Shown here one piece after another: positions 37,195 through 51,300 of a stretch of DNA of 64,000 nucleotides; within the stretch, counting starts at the first letter, position 1, and every line of letters begins with the position of its first letter. The position numbers and the translations under genes were made by a program. The notes beneath the pieces were generated by a model. It had not been told where the DNA came from. It did no database searches and saw only the letters and a program-made list of their open reading frames with translations. This DNA comes from Pteria penguin (taxonomy: Eukaryota; Mollusca; Bivalvia; Pterioida; Pteriidae), in the NCBI GenBank assembly GCA_035048485.1, contig CM068585.1, forward strand, positions 13,621,501 to 13,685,500, in the 5' to 3' direction.

Positions 37195-39104
37195 TCGGCA
37201 CACATATTCTTTGAAAACTCGTCAGGGAAAATATATTGAATCCAGCACTGACGACCGATTAAGAAGACATTATGGAGTGGGTAATAGGTCTCGGTTGATG
37301 ACAGATCATAATAGCGTAGGATTATAAAGCCAAATAGCAACGTGTGATGAACTTTGTGAAACAATCCTTATTGTGAGGGATTTGAGAAAAATAATTACTT
37401 CACGTGGTCGACTGTAAATTTACTCTTGATTTGCTCCTTTTAGAATTTTTAAAGAGCAGTTCTGCCTCTGATTATTGACTGTCTTCATAATTTATTTTGT
37501 CGTTGGCGTTTTCATTTGGTGTCCTAAAACATTACTAAGTTAGTTGCACACGGCTTTCTATGCAAAGTGTGTTCGAATATCATACCACATTTTACTAGAC
37601 ATCGTGCAATCACAAGTAACTTGTGGTTATTTGTTAGCGCAACATAATCGTGTTCGAATAACATATATCACTGCAAAAATAATGTATTTGCTGCTATATT
37701 CAGCCGTTTTGGACAACACTCAAAATAAACTACGACAGCATCATACATAAAAGAACTATCGTTACTGGACTGGTTCGACGTAATCTCACGTAATCACAGT
37801 TTGGTTCAGCACTTTATCACGATGACTCGCTGAGACACGTGTGGTGTATAAGTGTTCCACACTGAGTTAGGACTACTGTCTTATGAAATTCTGCAATTTA
37901 TAACGATTGGTCATAATGCATATTTCATCTTTGTTATTTGTACGATTTCAACTGACACTGGTCAAATTTGTACATAATGTTTATCATTGAATGTAGAGAG
38001 TAATGCAAGACAATGCCATTAAGTGCTTAGCTGACAAAACTTAAAAGACATACAGCCGGTGAGCATAAATCCTATATGTCAAATTCCTGGATGAGCTCTT
38101 GTATTAAATCAAATATCAATACCAGATTACTTATTCATTAACAACAATAGGAGAAATTTAGAATTTAACGCTGTTAAGATGTAGCAAAATCAAAATGCAA
38201 CAAATAAATGCAATAAATTCTACCTTCTACTGCAGTGAGTCAGCAATACCTCCATATTGTTCAATCCCAGAATGCAACTGCTACTGAATTATTAATGTCG
38301 TGAGTGTCTGCGACTAAATTCCAATAATAGTGGCGTAGTATAACCCGGAGAAATCAGGCGACAGTGCTCACAGGGTCATTATATTTTATGATGATTTAAC
38401 TGGTCGATACCACACATAGGAGCGGCTGTGTGGAGAAATCGTCATACCAAAAGGTAGTCACAGGAATCGATATAGTGGTAAAGTAACTTCTGTCTCAGAA
38501 TATTGTGCGTTCTAAACTGTGGAGAAATATTCATCCCGAGAGACGTGACTTATCTTTTGTTTCAGTGTTAATGGTGTATGTACGCAATAGAAAGTAACAT
38601 GAAGAGGCCAGATAATGTACGTCTTATGTAATATTGTCGACGGATTCCTCATACATAATTCAGTCGATGGCTCGAACAATCACGTGATTGATACACTGTA
38701 TATTTCTCTATATTATCCCAATATACGTGGTTTATCCAAAATAAATTAAGGTGTAATAATTAATTTCCTCCATGCTATTAATCATTGATGTATTCTGTAA
38801 CGAATGGTTTACACGTTCATTTTTCTTGTTTCACATTCATTTGGACGTTTTAATGTAATCAAGGACCGAACAATGTTCATGTAGTTTGCGGTCTTTGTCG
38901 TCAGTTACGACCCTCTTTATTTGTATACATGTACTTGGGATAATACCATGACGTTACTTTCAGTCGGTTTTACATGTATACATAGGTGGAATAATCCACA
39001 AAGGGAATGTCTATGATCAAATTGAAATTAATCTTGATAAGAAACATTGCGATAATAATAGTGCACAGAGTTTTATCTCCGACCAGTCACAATAACCTAA
39101 CATG
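36777..39104. other. no gene seen; (GA)n at 37153-37192
   Basis: Unique AT-rich DNA with a 40-bp GA microsatellite at 37153-37192. Short ORFs only. Confidence 0.5.
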
Positions 39105-39314
39105 GGCTGTCGTAATGTCAATAACTTTGTAGGTCCGTTTATATCAGAAAAGATTCATTTGTTAAAAGCAGTATTAATACTAAGGCATAATTTTGAAAAT
39201 ATTACAGGAGGCTGTCGTAATGTCAATAACTTTGTAGGTCCGTTTATATCGGAACAGATTCATTTGTTAAAAGCAGTATTAATACTAGAGCATAATTTTG
39301 AAAATAATACAGGA
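39105..39314. repeat. 105-bp tandem duplication
   Basis: Two adjacent 105-bp copies (39105-39209, 39210-39314), each starting GGCTGTCGTAATGTCAATAA and differing at about seven positions. The duplicated frame (NNFVGPFISE..HLLKAVLIL) is open because 105 is a multiple of three. No product is recognised. Confidence 0.88.
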
Positions 39315-39418
39315 GGCATTATTTTCACGTCCAGCTAAATACTGAGTAGTTCATCACTGCTACTTCAGGATAGAAGGAAATAACAAACCATATCACACTA
39401 CCACTATAGATGACGATG

Positions 39419-39900
39419 TCATACATGACGAAAATAAAGATGATGACCAAAACTAAATAATCACAAAGGCAAGGAAATGTAATATTTTGATTTTCTCATA
39501 GTTTATCTTTTAGTTTGATTTTGAAGGCATATTACTCTATGTAATTTACACAAAGTGCTTCATTTTTCTGAAAGAAAAATGACCCATACACAAAATGATC
39601 ATCAATGAAATTATAAATAAATGAATGAGAAAATCAGATTCGTCCATTTTGTTGTCCTTGTTTAGTTTTGGTCATCATCTTTACGACGAAAATAAGGATG
39701 ATGACCAACACAATACAAACTCAAGGACAACGAAATGGACGGATTTAATTTTCTCATACTTTATCTATTCATTTATTTTTTGACTCTGTGAAATTCACAC
39801 AAAATGCTTTGTCATTTCTCTGAAAGAAAAATGTGCACAAGCAAAAATGGTCATCCATAAAATTAATAATGAATGCATCTGACAAAATTGGTAAATTTGT
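39419..39900. repeat. plus/minus/plus repeat cluster
   Basis: A block starting GACGAAAATAAAGATGATGA (39419) recurs at 39687 in the same orientation, together with the following CTGAAAGAAAAATG segment. Between them, 39621-39683 is a reverse-complement copy that pairs with 39692-39768 (GTCCATTTTGTTGTCCTTG with CAAGGACAACGAAATGGAC). The arrangement is direct-inverted-direct. Confidence 0.75.
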
Positions 39901-40253
39901 CATTTGATAACTTTTGAAAAAATCAAATGACAAATTCATCTATAAAGACCAGCTAGTTGCTAGTGGTTAATAAGATGACGTGTATGCTTTGAGAATAAAA
40001 AAGTGAAGTCAATGAAAGTTGTTTGAACCAAGATATTTTACTCTATTATCGAGCGCTTCATACGGCTGTTCCTGATTCATTACTGCATCATTGAAGATAT
40101 TTAATCGGTTATAAAAGCGATTCATTAAGATCGATTTCCGTAAGTGAGTGTGGATACAGGGAATGTGCTATCAACCATTAATCAATACGGAAAACATCAT
40201 GTATGCAGAGCTGCAGAGGGTATAAAATGTAAACATAATACTCAGACAAGCTC

Positions 40254-40506
40254 TCACTGATTGATTGATTGATTGATCGATGTAATGTCACTCTATTTCA
40301 CTTATAGATGGTACCATCTACCTTATGCGTTCATTATATTTTGATGTTGGAACTGTCAAACGCAATGAGAAAATCTACGTGCCAAAAACCAAAGTGTTAC
40401 ACAGACTCTGCTTTTATTGTTTCATCAGAAGGGTAGGATTCTTAGATGATTCCGACAGAATTCGAATCTACGACCTTCTGTCCATTAACACATTGACCCA
40501 CCTTTA
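40254..40506 (-). mobile_element. tRNA-derived SINE, a second family
   Basis: On the minus strand it reads GGGTCAATGTGTTAATGGAC (box A-like) and GGTCGTAGATTCGAATTC (box B), and ends in an (AATC)n tail at 40258-40278. It shares only the tail type with the SINEs at 22.5 and 33.8 kb. The 61-codon plus ORF inside is incidental. Confidence 0.55.
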
Positions 40507-40673
40507 TTAAGGACACCAGGTGGATTAAGGTATATAATTATATACCTGTACTCAGACACAAGATGTATTTGTACAATCGCAAGTAACTTGCTTTCTCCAC
40601 ATCCTTTGTAACCGATTTTTAATATCTATAAAATTTCTATATTTATTGGTTCAACTGAATGTTCAGCCAGCGT

Positions 40674-40806
40674 GGTTCAGTCGGTTAGATGCCGGACTTG
40701 TGATAAAAAGGTGGTGGGTACAAGTCTCGCTGGTGTCTGGTCGGGGTACTGTCACTCGGATGAGGCAGTAAAACCGAGGCTTCGTGTCAGAGTAGACTGT
40801 TAAGGA
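40674..40806 (+). mobile_element. SINE 5' portion, third tRNA-like head
   Basis: GTGGTTCAGTCGGTTAGATG (box A) and GGTACAAGTCTCGC (degenerate box B) are followed by GGATGAGGCAGTAAAACCGA and GGCTTCGTGTC. This central block matches the core of the SINE at 33839-34141 (GAGACAGTAAAAACCGAGGC). The tail was not found. Confidence 0.6.
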
Positions 40807-41384
40807 TAGGTGTTTTTCCTAAGTCTAAATTTCTGAGCAACATGAAACAAATGTTACACGCTCTGGTTGCGTAGCTGAAGAGAACACATTATAGGCTCTG
40901 TATAATACAGTTACATTCCATAGTTAATATCACAATCTAGTGCATACCATTCAAATATGACCATATCCTGCCGAAATGATATTTAGTTCTTAATCAGAAC
41001 ATCACATACAAAATTTGTACCATAAGCAAAGCGTGTATTATTGTGTAACACTGTAAGTAAATTATACCAAATACCTTTAATGATATTTTTATTCATTTGT
41101 TGGTAATTAGAAGAAAAACAACAAGTAAATCTTCAGATTTATGTGACAAAATACATACACAGCAAATACATGCATCGTGCGGACGCCTCCTATGGAATGA
41201 ACTGTAATAATATTGCATTTACTCACCTACATAAAACATAAATTTCCACCTCAGACAATAAATGAACTATCTCGAAAACCATTAGATAATATCCAATACA
41301 TCATCAACACTGCTGGCCATTTTATCAATACAGGACAGACGGTCATTAATGGACGTAGTCAAATAAGCTAAGGCGGTTACTTGT
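40807..41384. other. no gene seen
   Basis: AT-rich. May include the decayed rest of the SINE at 40674. Nothing else recognised. Confidence 0.45.
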
Positions 41385-44300
41385 CCCAAAGTAAACAGAG
41401 CAAATATCAGAGACTACGGAGTGAACAGATCTAACACAACGAGCGGATGTAGAGGACGATGTCATATACACTGAGTGAACAGATCTTACACTAGGAGCTG
41501 ATATTGAGGACGATGTCATATACATGTACACTGAGTGAACAGATCTTACACTAGGAGCTGATATAGAGGACGGTGTCATAAACACCGAGTGAACAGATCT
41601 AACACTAGAAGCTGATATAGAGGACGGTGTCATGGAGTGAGCAGACATCACAAGGAGCTGATGTAGGGGACGATGTCATATACACTGAGTGAACAGATCT
41701 AACACAACGAGCGGATGTAGAGGACGGTGTCATATACACTGAGTGAGCAGATCTAACTCAAGGAGCTGATATAGAGGACGGTGTCATATACATTGAATGA
41801 ACAGATCTAACAGAAGGAACTGATATAGAGGACGGAGCAGACTACATAACCTAATATGGAGGACGGTATGAGAGTCATTGTGTGAGCAGATCTAACGCAA
41901 GGAGCTAATATAGAGGACGGTGTCATGGATATACGAGTATTACGGAATCATAGACACAGGGTGAACAGTTTTTAATCAATGAGTTGCTTTAGAATATTAT
42001 GGAGAAGGTTTAAAACGATTTCACACAAGGAGCTGGCGTAGGAGACGGTATCATAGAGAAGGTTTAAGTAGATCTTGCACAAGGAGCTGGCGTAGGAGAC
42101 GGTATATATCATGGAGAAGGTATAAGTAGATCTTACACAAGGAGCTGGCGTAGGAGGCGGTATCATGGAGAAGGTTTAAGTAGATCTTACACAAGGAGCA
42201 GGCGTAGGAGTCAGTATCATAGAGAAGGTTTAAGTAGATCTTACACAAGGAGCTGGCGTAGGAGAAGGTGTCATGGAGAAGGTTTAAGTAGATCTTACAC
42301 AAGGAGCTGGCGTAGGAGGCAGTATCATGGAGAAGGTTTAAGTAGATCTTACACAAGGAGCTGGCGTACGAGACGGTATATATCATGGAGAATGTTTAAG
42401 TGATATTAAACAAGGAGCTGGCGTAGGAGGCGGTATCATGGAGAAGGTTTTAGTGATATTAAACAAGGAGGTGGCGTAGGAGACGGTATCATGGAGAAGG
42501 TTTAAGTAGATCTTACACAAGGAGCTGGTGTAGGAGACAGTATCATGGAGAAGGTATAAGTAGATCTTACACAAGGAGCTGGCGTAGGGGGCGGTATCAT
42601 AGAGAAGGTTTTAAGTAGATCTTACACAAGGAGCTGATGTAGGAGACGGTATCATGGAGAAGGTTTAAGTAGATCTTACACAAGGAGCTGGCGTACGAGA
42701 CGGTATCATGGAGAAGGTATAAGTAGATCTTACACAAGGAGCTGGCGTAGGAGGCGGTATCATGGAGAAGGTTTAAGTAGATCTTACACAAGGAGCTGAT
42801 GTAGGAGACGGTATCATGGAGAAGGTTTAAGTAGATCTTACACAAGGAGCTGGCGTACGAGACGGTATCATGGAGAATGTTTTAGTGATATTAAACAAGA
42901 AGCTGGCGTAGGAGGCGGTATCATGGAGAAGGTTTTAGAGATATTAAACAAGGAGGTGGCGTAGGAGACGGTATCATGGAGAAGGTTTAAGTAGATCTTA
43001 CACAGGGAGCTGGCGTAGGAGGCGGTATCATGGAGAGGGTATAAGTAGATCTTACACAAAGAGCTGGCCTAGGAGGCGGTATCATGGAGAAGGTATAAGT
43101 AGATCTCGCACAAGGAGCTGGCGTAGGGGGCGGTATCATGGAGAAGGTTTTAAGTAGATCTTACACAAGGAGCTGGTGTAGGAGACGGTATAATGGAGAA
43201 GGTTTAAGTAGATCTTACACAAGGAGCTGGCGTAGGAGGCGGTATCATGGAGAAGGTTTAAGTAGATCTTACACAAGGAGCTGGCGTAGGAGGCGGTATC
43301 ATGGAGAAGGTTTAAGTAGATCTTACACAAGGAGCTGGCGTAGGGGGCGGTATCATGGAGAAGGTTTTAAGTAGATCTTACACAAGGAGCTGGCGTAGGA
43401 GGCGGTATCATGGAGAAGGTTTAAGTAGATCTTACACAAGGAGCTGGCGTAGGAGGCGGTATCATGGAGAAGGTTTAAGTAGATCTTACACAAGGAGCTG
43501 GTGTAGGAGACGGTATCATGGAGAAGGTTTTAGTGATATTAAACAAGGAGGTGGCGTAGGAGACGGTATCATGGAGAAGGTTTAAGTAGATCTTACACAA
43601 GGAGCTGGTGTAGGAGACGGTATCATGGAGAATGTTTTAGTGATATTAAACAAGGAGGTGGCGTAGGAGGCAGTATCATGGAGAAGGTTTAAGTAGATCT
43701 TACACAAGGAGCTGGCGTACGAGACGGTATCACGGAGAAGGTATAAGTAGATCTTACACAAGGAGCTGGCGTAGAAGACAGTATCATGGAGAAGGTTTAA
43801 GTAGATCTTACACAAGGAGCTGGCGTAGGAGGCGGTATCATGGAGAAGGTTTAAGTAGATCTTACACAAGGAGGTGGCGTAGGGGGCGGTATCATAGAGA
43901 AGGTTTTAAGTAGATCTTACACAAGGAGCTGATGTAGGAGACGGTATAATGGAGAAGGTTTAAGTAGATCTTACACAAGGAGCAGGCGTAGGAGACGGTA
44001 TCATGGAGAAGGTATAAGTAGATCTTACACAAGGAGCTGGCGTAGGGGGCGGTATCATAGAGAAGGTTTTAAGTAGATCTTACACAAGGAGCTGATGTAG
44101 GAGACGGTATCATGGAGAAGGTTTAAGTAGATCTTACACAAGGAGCTGGCGTAGGGGGCGGTATCATGGAGAAGGTATAAGTAGATCTTACACAAGGAGT
44201 TGGCGTAGGAGGCGGTATCATGGAAAAGGTTTAAGTAGATCTTACACAAGGAGCTGGCGTAGGAGGCAGTATCATGGAGAAGGTTTAAGTAGATCTTACA

Positions 44301-45470
44301 CAAGGAGCTGGCGTAGGGGACGGTATCATGGAGAAGGTTTAAGTAGATCTTACACAAGGAGCTGGTGTAGGAGACGGTATCATGGAGAAGGTTTAAGTAG
44401 ATCTTACACAAGGAGCTGGCGTAGGAGGCAGTATCATGGAGAAGGTTTAAGTAGATCTTACACAAGGAGCTGGCGTACGAGACGGTATATATCATGGAGA
44501 ATGTTTTAGTGATATTAAACAAGGAGCTGGCGTAGGAGGCGGTATCATGGAGAAGGTTTTAGAGATATTAAACAAGGAGGTGGCGTAGGAGACGGTATCA
44601 TGGAGAAGGTTTAAGTAGATCTTACACAAGGAGCTGGTGTAGGAGACGGTATAATGGAGAAGGTTTAAGTAGATCTTACACAAGGAGCTGGCGTAAGAGG
44701 CGGTATCATGGAGAAGGTTTTAGTGATATCGAACAAGGAGGTGGCGTAGGAGACGGTATAATGGAGAAGGTTTAAGTAGATCTTACACAAGGAGCTGGTG
44801 TAGGAGACGGTATCATGGAGAAGGTTTTAGTGATATTAAACAAGGAGGTGGCGTAGGAGACGGTATCATGGAGAAGGTTTAAGTAGATCTTACACAAGGA
44901 GCTGGTGTAGGAGACGGTATCATGGAGAATGTTTTAGTGATATTAAACAAGGAGGTGGCGTAGGAGGCAGTATCATGGAGAAGGTTTAAGTAGATCTTAC
45001 ACAAGGAGCTGGTGTAGGAGGCTGTATCATGGAGAAGGTTTAAGTAGATCTTACACAAGGAGCTGGCGTACGAGACGGTATCATGGAGAAGGTTTAAGTA
45101 GATCTTACACAAGGAGCTGGCGTAGGGGGCGGTATCATGGAGAAGGTTTAAGTAGATCTTACACAAGGAGCTGGCGTAGGAGACGGTATCATGGAGAAGG
45201 TTTAAGTAGATCTTACACAAGGAGCTGGCGTAGGGGGCGGTATCATGGAGAATGTTTAAGTAGATCTTACACAAGGAGCTGGCGTAGGAGACTCTACACA
45301 GGGTTAAAAATACTTTAACTTGAAACTGGCATTGGAGACAGAACCACAAAACAGATTGAGCTGAACTTATAGACGGAACATATAAAAAGGATGATATCAT
45401 AACAAAGAGTGAGCAGATCTTACACAAAAGATCTGATGTAGAAAGGTATCATACACAGAGTGGGCCGGAA
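41385..45470. repeat. 54-bp minisatellite, about 4.1 kb and 75 units
   Basis: The largest array here. The unit contains GAGCTGGCGTAGGAGGCGGT, ATCATGGAGAAGG and TTTAAGTAGATCTTACACAAG. An older form occupies 41385-41960 (GAGCTGATATAGAGGACGGT...CACTGAGTGAACAGATC). A variant (TTTTAGTGATATTAAACAAG, one base shorter) is interspersed as blocks. Because 54 is a multiple of three, both strands show ORFs (SLCKIYLNLLHDT on minus, LSRSYTRSWRRRRYHGEG on plus). They are broken repeatedly by 53-bp units. I read the array as non-coding. Confidence 0.95.
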
Positions 45471-45721
45471 TAAGCGACATTGAATGCACAGACAGTATAC
45501 CTTGTAAGAACGATAACTCGTACAATTATCATCAGCTCGATGATCGTAGTTTCATAAAATTACGTACGCCCAGTGTTAAAGAAGTCGATCTTACAATACC
45601 TTCCATTGTTTTATTGTATGTATGTATATCAGCACATTTCATCAACATGTGCGACTTCTACATTAACCTCGTTTTATTGACCAACGAACATAGAACGAAA
45701 TTTGTGTCAAAATGTAAGTAC

Positions 45722-46136
45722 CTTCGTCAGTTGGCTCGTCTATTATAGTTTTCTGAGCTGATGTAATACTTCGTCAGTTGGTTCTTCCATTATAGTTTTA
45801 TAGCTGATGTGATACTTCATCAGTTGGTTCGTCCATTATAGTTTTCTGTGTTGATGTAATACTTCGTCAGTTGGTTCGTCCATTATAGTTTTCTGAGCTG
45901 ATGTAATACTTCGTCAGTTGGTTCGTCCCTTATAGTTTTCTGAGCTGATGTAATACTTCGTCAGTTGGTTTGTCCATTATAGTTTTCTTAGTTGATGTAC
46001 TGCTTCGTCAGTTGGTTCGTCCATTATAGTTTTCTGAGCTGATATAATACTTTGTCAGTTGGTTCGTCCATTATAGTTTTCTGAGCTGATGTAATGCTTC
46101 GTCCGGTCGTTTGTCCATTATAGTTTTCTTTTATTT
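45722..46136. repeat. 47-bp minisatellite, about 9 units
   Basis: Units contain TCGTCAGTTGGTTCGTCCAT followed by TATAGTTTTCTGAGCTGATG. Little divergence. Confidence 0.92.
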
Positions 46137-48329
46137 TCGAACTCTCATTAACCGTTTCCTGGATTTGAATAAAATATAGCATGTATGAAGTTAAGGAGGG
46201 GAATTTGTTAGAACAGTGGACACCATACTTGGTTAGAGGTTACGGAGTTTTAAAAAAACACTTCTTATCAGTAAGTACTACAAACCATAAGGACTCTGCT
46301 TTGGGTTCACATGATCTAAACTAAAGTACTTGTTAACTCCATTTGTTTAAGTAAGTGCTCTGCTGATCGAGCCATGGCAACACTTTCGCCGTGACTGCAG
46401 TCATACTTAGTTATATGGCCAAATTTCAGTCACGGTAAAAAAGATTTCAACAGTAGCAAGATTGATATACATGTAGCTATTATGACGTACATTTAGTAAA
46501 ACACGTACATGTGTATTTTAGCTATGGCTAAATTGTAAATGCATTTCAATGTTACATTGTGGTGAGATACTGATGACAAAGCATTGTGATTGGCTAAGTC
46601 GGTATCGTAAACGCAGCACAATCCAATACTTTTGTAATGTCGTTTTCCGCGTATATTTTACTATTATCATGTTTTGTGTACATGTCCTTGGTGATCTGCG
46701 TCATACAGCTTTGTCAGATGTCTTCTGTTTTCTCTTTTATAGTTGCAATATGTTTTATGTAAACATTAGCTAAATGGTAGTCCTGGATTCAATCAAATTC
46801 AGGTATTAGTTGTCATGGCTATAATAATTCAGTCTTGGATGAAATCGTTTTCAATCATCAATGAAAGGATTTGGTCAGCGCTGGAATAGAATGCAATGCC
46901 AGTTGAAATAAGTTTGCCATGGCTTTTTTGAAATACGACTTACAACTAATGACTAAAACTATACTGCATAGACACTTCAATTGACTGTCTTATATTGACT
47001 GTCTTATATTGATACCGTATTTGTTGAATAATTGAATATTTTGTGCTATTTTTGTTAACTTATACCTGTATTATTGCTTTTTGTGACCGTGGAGGTTTTT
47101 GTTTTGTAGCTGACTCATATTTCTTGTCTTTTATTTTATACAATAAATTCCGACTTAAAAAACCAAGAATCCGGGCATGGCAACGAACAATGAACAAAAT
47201 TACAAATTCTCAGTATGCAAACATACACATTTATTCATTTTATATTTTAATTAAAAATAATATAAAGTGACATATAGTCAATGATGTTTTGCAACTTGGA
47301 ATAACATTTATTCTGATTAACAAGAAGTCAGAAAGCCTTGGTGGCCAAGTGCCTACCGACTGTATAACATGAATTGTGATAAGACTTTTGAATTATTCAT
47401 AAACAGAATGTAAGTACATGATATGAAAATATCTAAAACCAGATTAAGTACGGAGATAAATGAAGCAAAAACCTTAAACACGGAAAATGACAAAATTCTA
47501 GAACAAAGAAAAACGGATTTATGGATGGAATATTACAAATCCCAAAAGTTTTCAAAACAAATTCATAATACCAAGGATATAGACTTCCTCATCTTCCCAG
47601 GACAATTACATGTTTACGCGCTATGACAGGTAGCTGTTGTCAGGCTGCATTCAAAAATGTATATGGAAATCATACTTTAACTCGACTTAACGGTCACTTT
47701 ATCCTAACGGTCACTTACATAATTACAACTGCACGACATGTATGAGCATGCGTTCTGTACATTCATAACTTGCGCTTCATTATTATTTCAGTACAGAGAT
47801 GGTGTGTAGTGTTTGTTAGCCATTTGTGCAATATATCATGAAAAGTCTGAGTATATGTACTTGAAAATGTAAGAAGGCTCTACTAGTTGGCTACATAATT
47901 TTTCAAATAAAAGGAGATTCTCATTTTAAAACTGGTCAAAAACATTGGTAATATTTTGTTGATGAACGGGCGAGTGGCATTGTGGATATTTTGATGTACT
48001 TGAAATGAAAAAAAAAATATCACGGGTTGATTCATAAAGTGGCCACTGGATGTCCGCGTAAACTAAGCACTTTATCCCTGTTGTCGTAGCCTATCAAGCT
48101 CTTTTGTAACTTGGTACCAGTTTTGGCTAGAGAGTTCACCTGTGTTGGACTGGTGTATAGTCCAGTGGATTTCTCATTTACACCATAGAGCTTCGGTCCT
48201 ACAAACCGTCGTTGTTTGGATAGGATTTGATTAACTTAAGACTTCGAAGAAAAGTTTGGGAGGTTCCAGAGGAAAGACTACATCTATATATAGCAGCACC
48301 TCCTCTCACTATAAGACTGTGGGACTGGT
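46137..48329. other. no gene seen; 3' flank of MIEAP-like gene B
   Basis: AT-rich DNA downstream of the minus-strand gene ending at 48330. A plus ORF at 47423-47626 (67 codons, Lys/Glu-rich) has no recognisable family. A small inverted repeat CCGTGACTG...CAGTCACGG lies at about 46390-46436. No clear AATAAA for gene B within the first 150 bp. Confidence 0.45.
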
Positions 48330-51300
48330 CTACTGGGGCTGTACTACACCCCTACACAACACAGCTCCACCTTCATGAAGTAGGAGAGCTGGCCAGACGT
48401 TATACCACACTATGTCTCCATGCTTTGTATGTACAGTTAGATGTCCAGTGACTTTCTGTCCAGTACGAGCCCATAGGAAGCACATAGGAGGGCTCTGGAT
48501 ATTGAATAACCACGAGAGTTCAATACATTTACTTGTGTAGTTAAGAATACATGTTGTGTGTAGATCTGGGTCCAGCATCTTCTTCAGGTGCTGTCGGGTG
48601 AACGTCTGCAAAATAAATAGGTATGTATTTATGACCTAGTGTATGACCAAGTTCTTGGTTTGCAGTGGTTCTCAGATTGTAGCACCATGTATAAGTTCTT
48701 GGTTTGCTGTAGTTCTCAAATTGTACCACCATGTATAAGTTCTTGGTTGTCGGTGGTTCTCAGATGGTAACACCAATGGCATGTATGAGTTCTTGGTTTG
48801 TTGTTGGTCTCAGATTGTACCACCATGTGTAAGTGCTTGGTTATCAGTGAATCTTAGATTGTAACACCATGTATAAGTTCTTTGTTTGTCGTGGTTCTCA
48901 GATTGTACTACCATGTATGAATTCTTGGTTTGTGGTAGTTCTCATATTGTACCACAATGTATAAGTGCTTGGTTTACAGTAGTACTTTAATTGTACCACC
49001 ATGTACATGTACAAGTGTTTGCTTTGCATTGGTACTCAGATTGTACCACTATTTTAAAGTCTGTGACGGACGGGTATTGAACCGGCGGATAGCTAAATGG
49101 TAAGAGCTCGGTTCGATTCCAGGGTCCGGTAACATCTTTTTCTCCTGCCTGTTACAAGTGCTTGGCAGTGGATGTCAAGTTATAACTGAAAAAGTATTGA
49201 AAATGACGCAGACCCCCACGGATGAACCTGCATGCATACGTGTCATAATGTCTACTAATTCATGTATGTATTCATGCCTTTTGTTTTCAAAACAATTCCC
49301 CTAAGGTGTATTACTACAATGCGGAATGGTATTACCGGAACTACTTCTGTGCGACTCATCACTCACCATTTGTATGGTAGGTATGGTATACATGGCGGTA
49401 TCCTGACGGTACCTCCGTACGGACTTGGCGGCTTCTGTACGAACATCTTTGGACACGTTCAGCTAGAATGTTAAACCACATAGACATAGATTACAGAAAC
49501 ATTTACTATTTATGACACGAAAAACGTAAAACTTGGGCCCTCCATAAGAACAATATAAGTTTAAGGGGATCAGTGTTTAAGGAGGGCTTATTATTATTAC
49601 ATATACAGTATGGTCTATGACGTAAAGCGTTTTGGTGATACTTTGTAATGTCTAATCATGTAATTATAGATTTTCATCATTTATTTAAATCAAATTTAAT
49701 CATCCACTGTTTTATTGCTTTGAATCGAAGCAAAAAAGCATGTGCAATTATAACATAACCATTTATTTTTCAAGTAATCGAAAGTTATGGAGAGCGTAAA
49801 TTTAATACAAATACGATGAAATTTTAAGTGAGATTTATTATACACTGATAGGCAAAAATTCAATACTTCTGTGATTCGAAGCTGTTTTAATTAATTATAT
49901 ATATGACTTTTCTTAAAGTGTTCAAATATGTAAAAAAAAACCCCAAAAAGCATGTCTAGCACAAAATAAAACCAAGTTGAAAATCTTTAAACAACGAAAA
50001 AAAAGTCCATCAAAGCGAATGTGATTCCATACGGACAGAGGAATTTACATCCCCGATGGTAAGCCCAGCCTGCTATGTATAAATTGTTAGTCCTAGTCAT
50101 GTAATGTTACGTGCCATTCTGGTAATATATTAAAATATTTGGGGTTTTTTTTTTATTCTCCGTCAATAAGTGTAAGGTTTAAACAATGACTAAAGTGTCC
50201 TACCCATTCAGGAACTTCCTTGATGGGAAACACTGTCTTCTCCCAGATATCTTGGAATTGTTCATAAGCAAGTCGTTTACAGTACTGGAAACAGGCCTTC
50301 AGAAAAGAATAGCAATGTAGTCATTCATGATGTAAACTAAAACCTTGTAATTGATTATCATAGGTCTAACAGGACTTTTGCAATTTGATTGATTGATAAT
50401 TCACCATCATAAAAGACTGTTGATTCCTATGTACTACATGGCAATTAATGAGCTACAAAATTGTCACATAAAGGAAAAATTATCGGGTTATTACTTTATT
50501 TAAACCATGGCCGGATCGTTATTTTTTTTTTAAATAATGACAGGTCAAAATAGTGTCAACATAATATAACCGTGATTTACTCCTGATAAAGCACTCATGA
50601 CCCTCAGCCTGACAAACCTCATCAAGAGTAATTAAATGTATACTATAACCACGTTGTTCAGGAACATGGTGATAATATCTCTAAAATATTACCTTACGTC
50701 TTCATATACATATTCTCTTTGTAATATCAACCATTATCTTAGTATCTTATTTACAACATCACAGGAAATGGAAATAGAACCTACACTATATCAACTCATA
50801 TCTTCATACTACTTCTGAAATATCACGTGATTATCATAATCTCAACTTATATTTTGACATCACATCCACACCATCTAATGTTTTGATGTTACATCTGCAA
50901 TATCAACTAATATCTTAATGTTATCTCTATGGTATCAGCTAATATCTTGATGTTACATGAGAAATATCAACTAATATCTTAATGTTATCTCTATGGTATC
51001 AGCTAATATCTTGATGTTACATCTACAATATCAACTAATATCTTAATGGTTCTCTATGGTATCAGCTAATATCTTGATGTTACATCTGTAATATCAACTA
51101 ATATATTAATGTTATCTCTATGGTATCAGCTAAAATCTTGATGTTACTGTACATCTACAATATCAACTAATATCTTAATGGTATCTCTATGGTATCAGCT
51201 AATATCTTGATGTTACATCTACAATATCAACTAATATCTTAATGGTATCTCTATGGCATCAGCTAATATCTTGATGTTACATCTGTAATATCAACTAATA

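Noticed and set aside
41972..45427. Repeated LCKIYLNLLHDT and SRSYTRSWRRR proteins on opposite strands
   Set aside because: Both arise from the same 54-bp array; units of 53 bp break the frame many times.
49050..49140. tRNA-like TAGCTAAATGG ... GGTTCGATTCC
   Set aside because: The A-to-B box distance is too short and no cloverleaf can be drawn.
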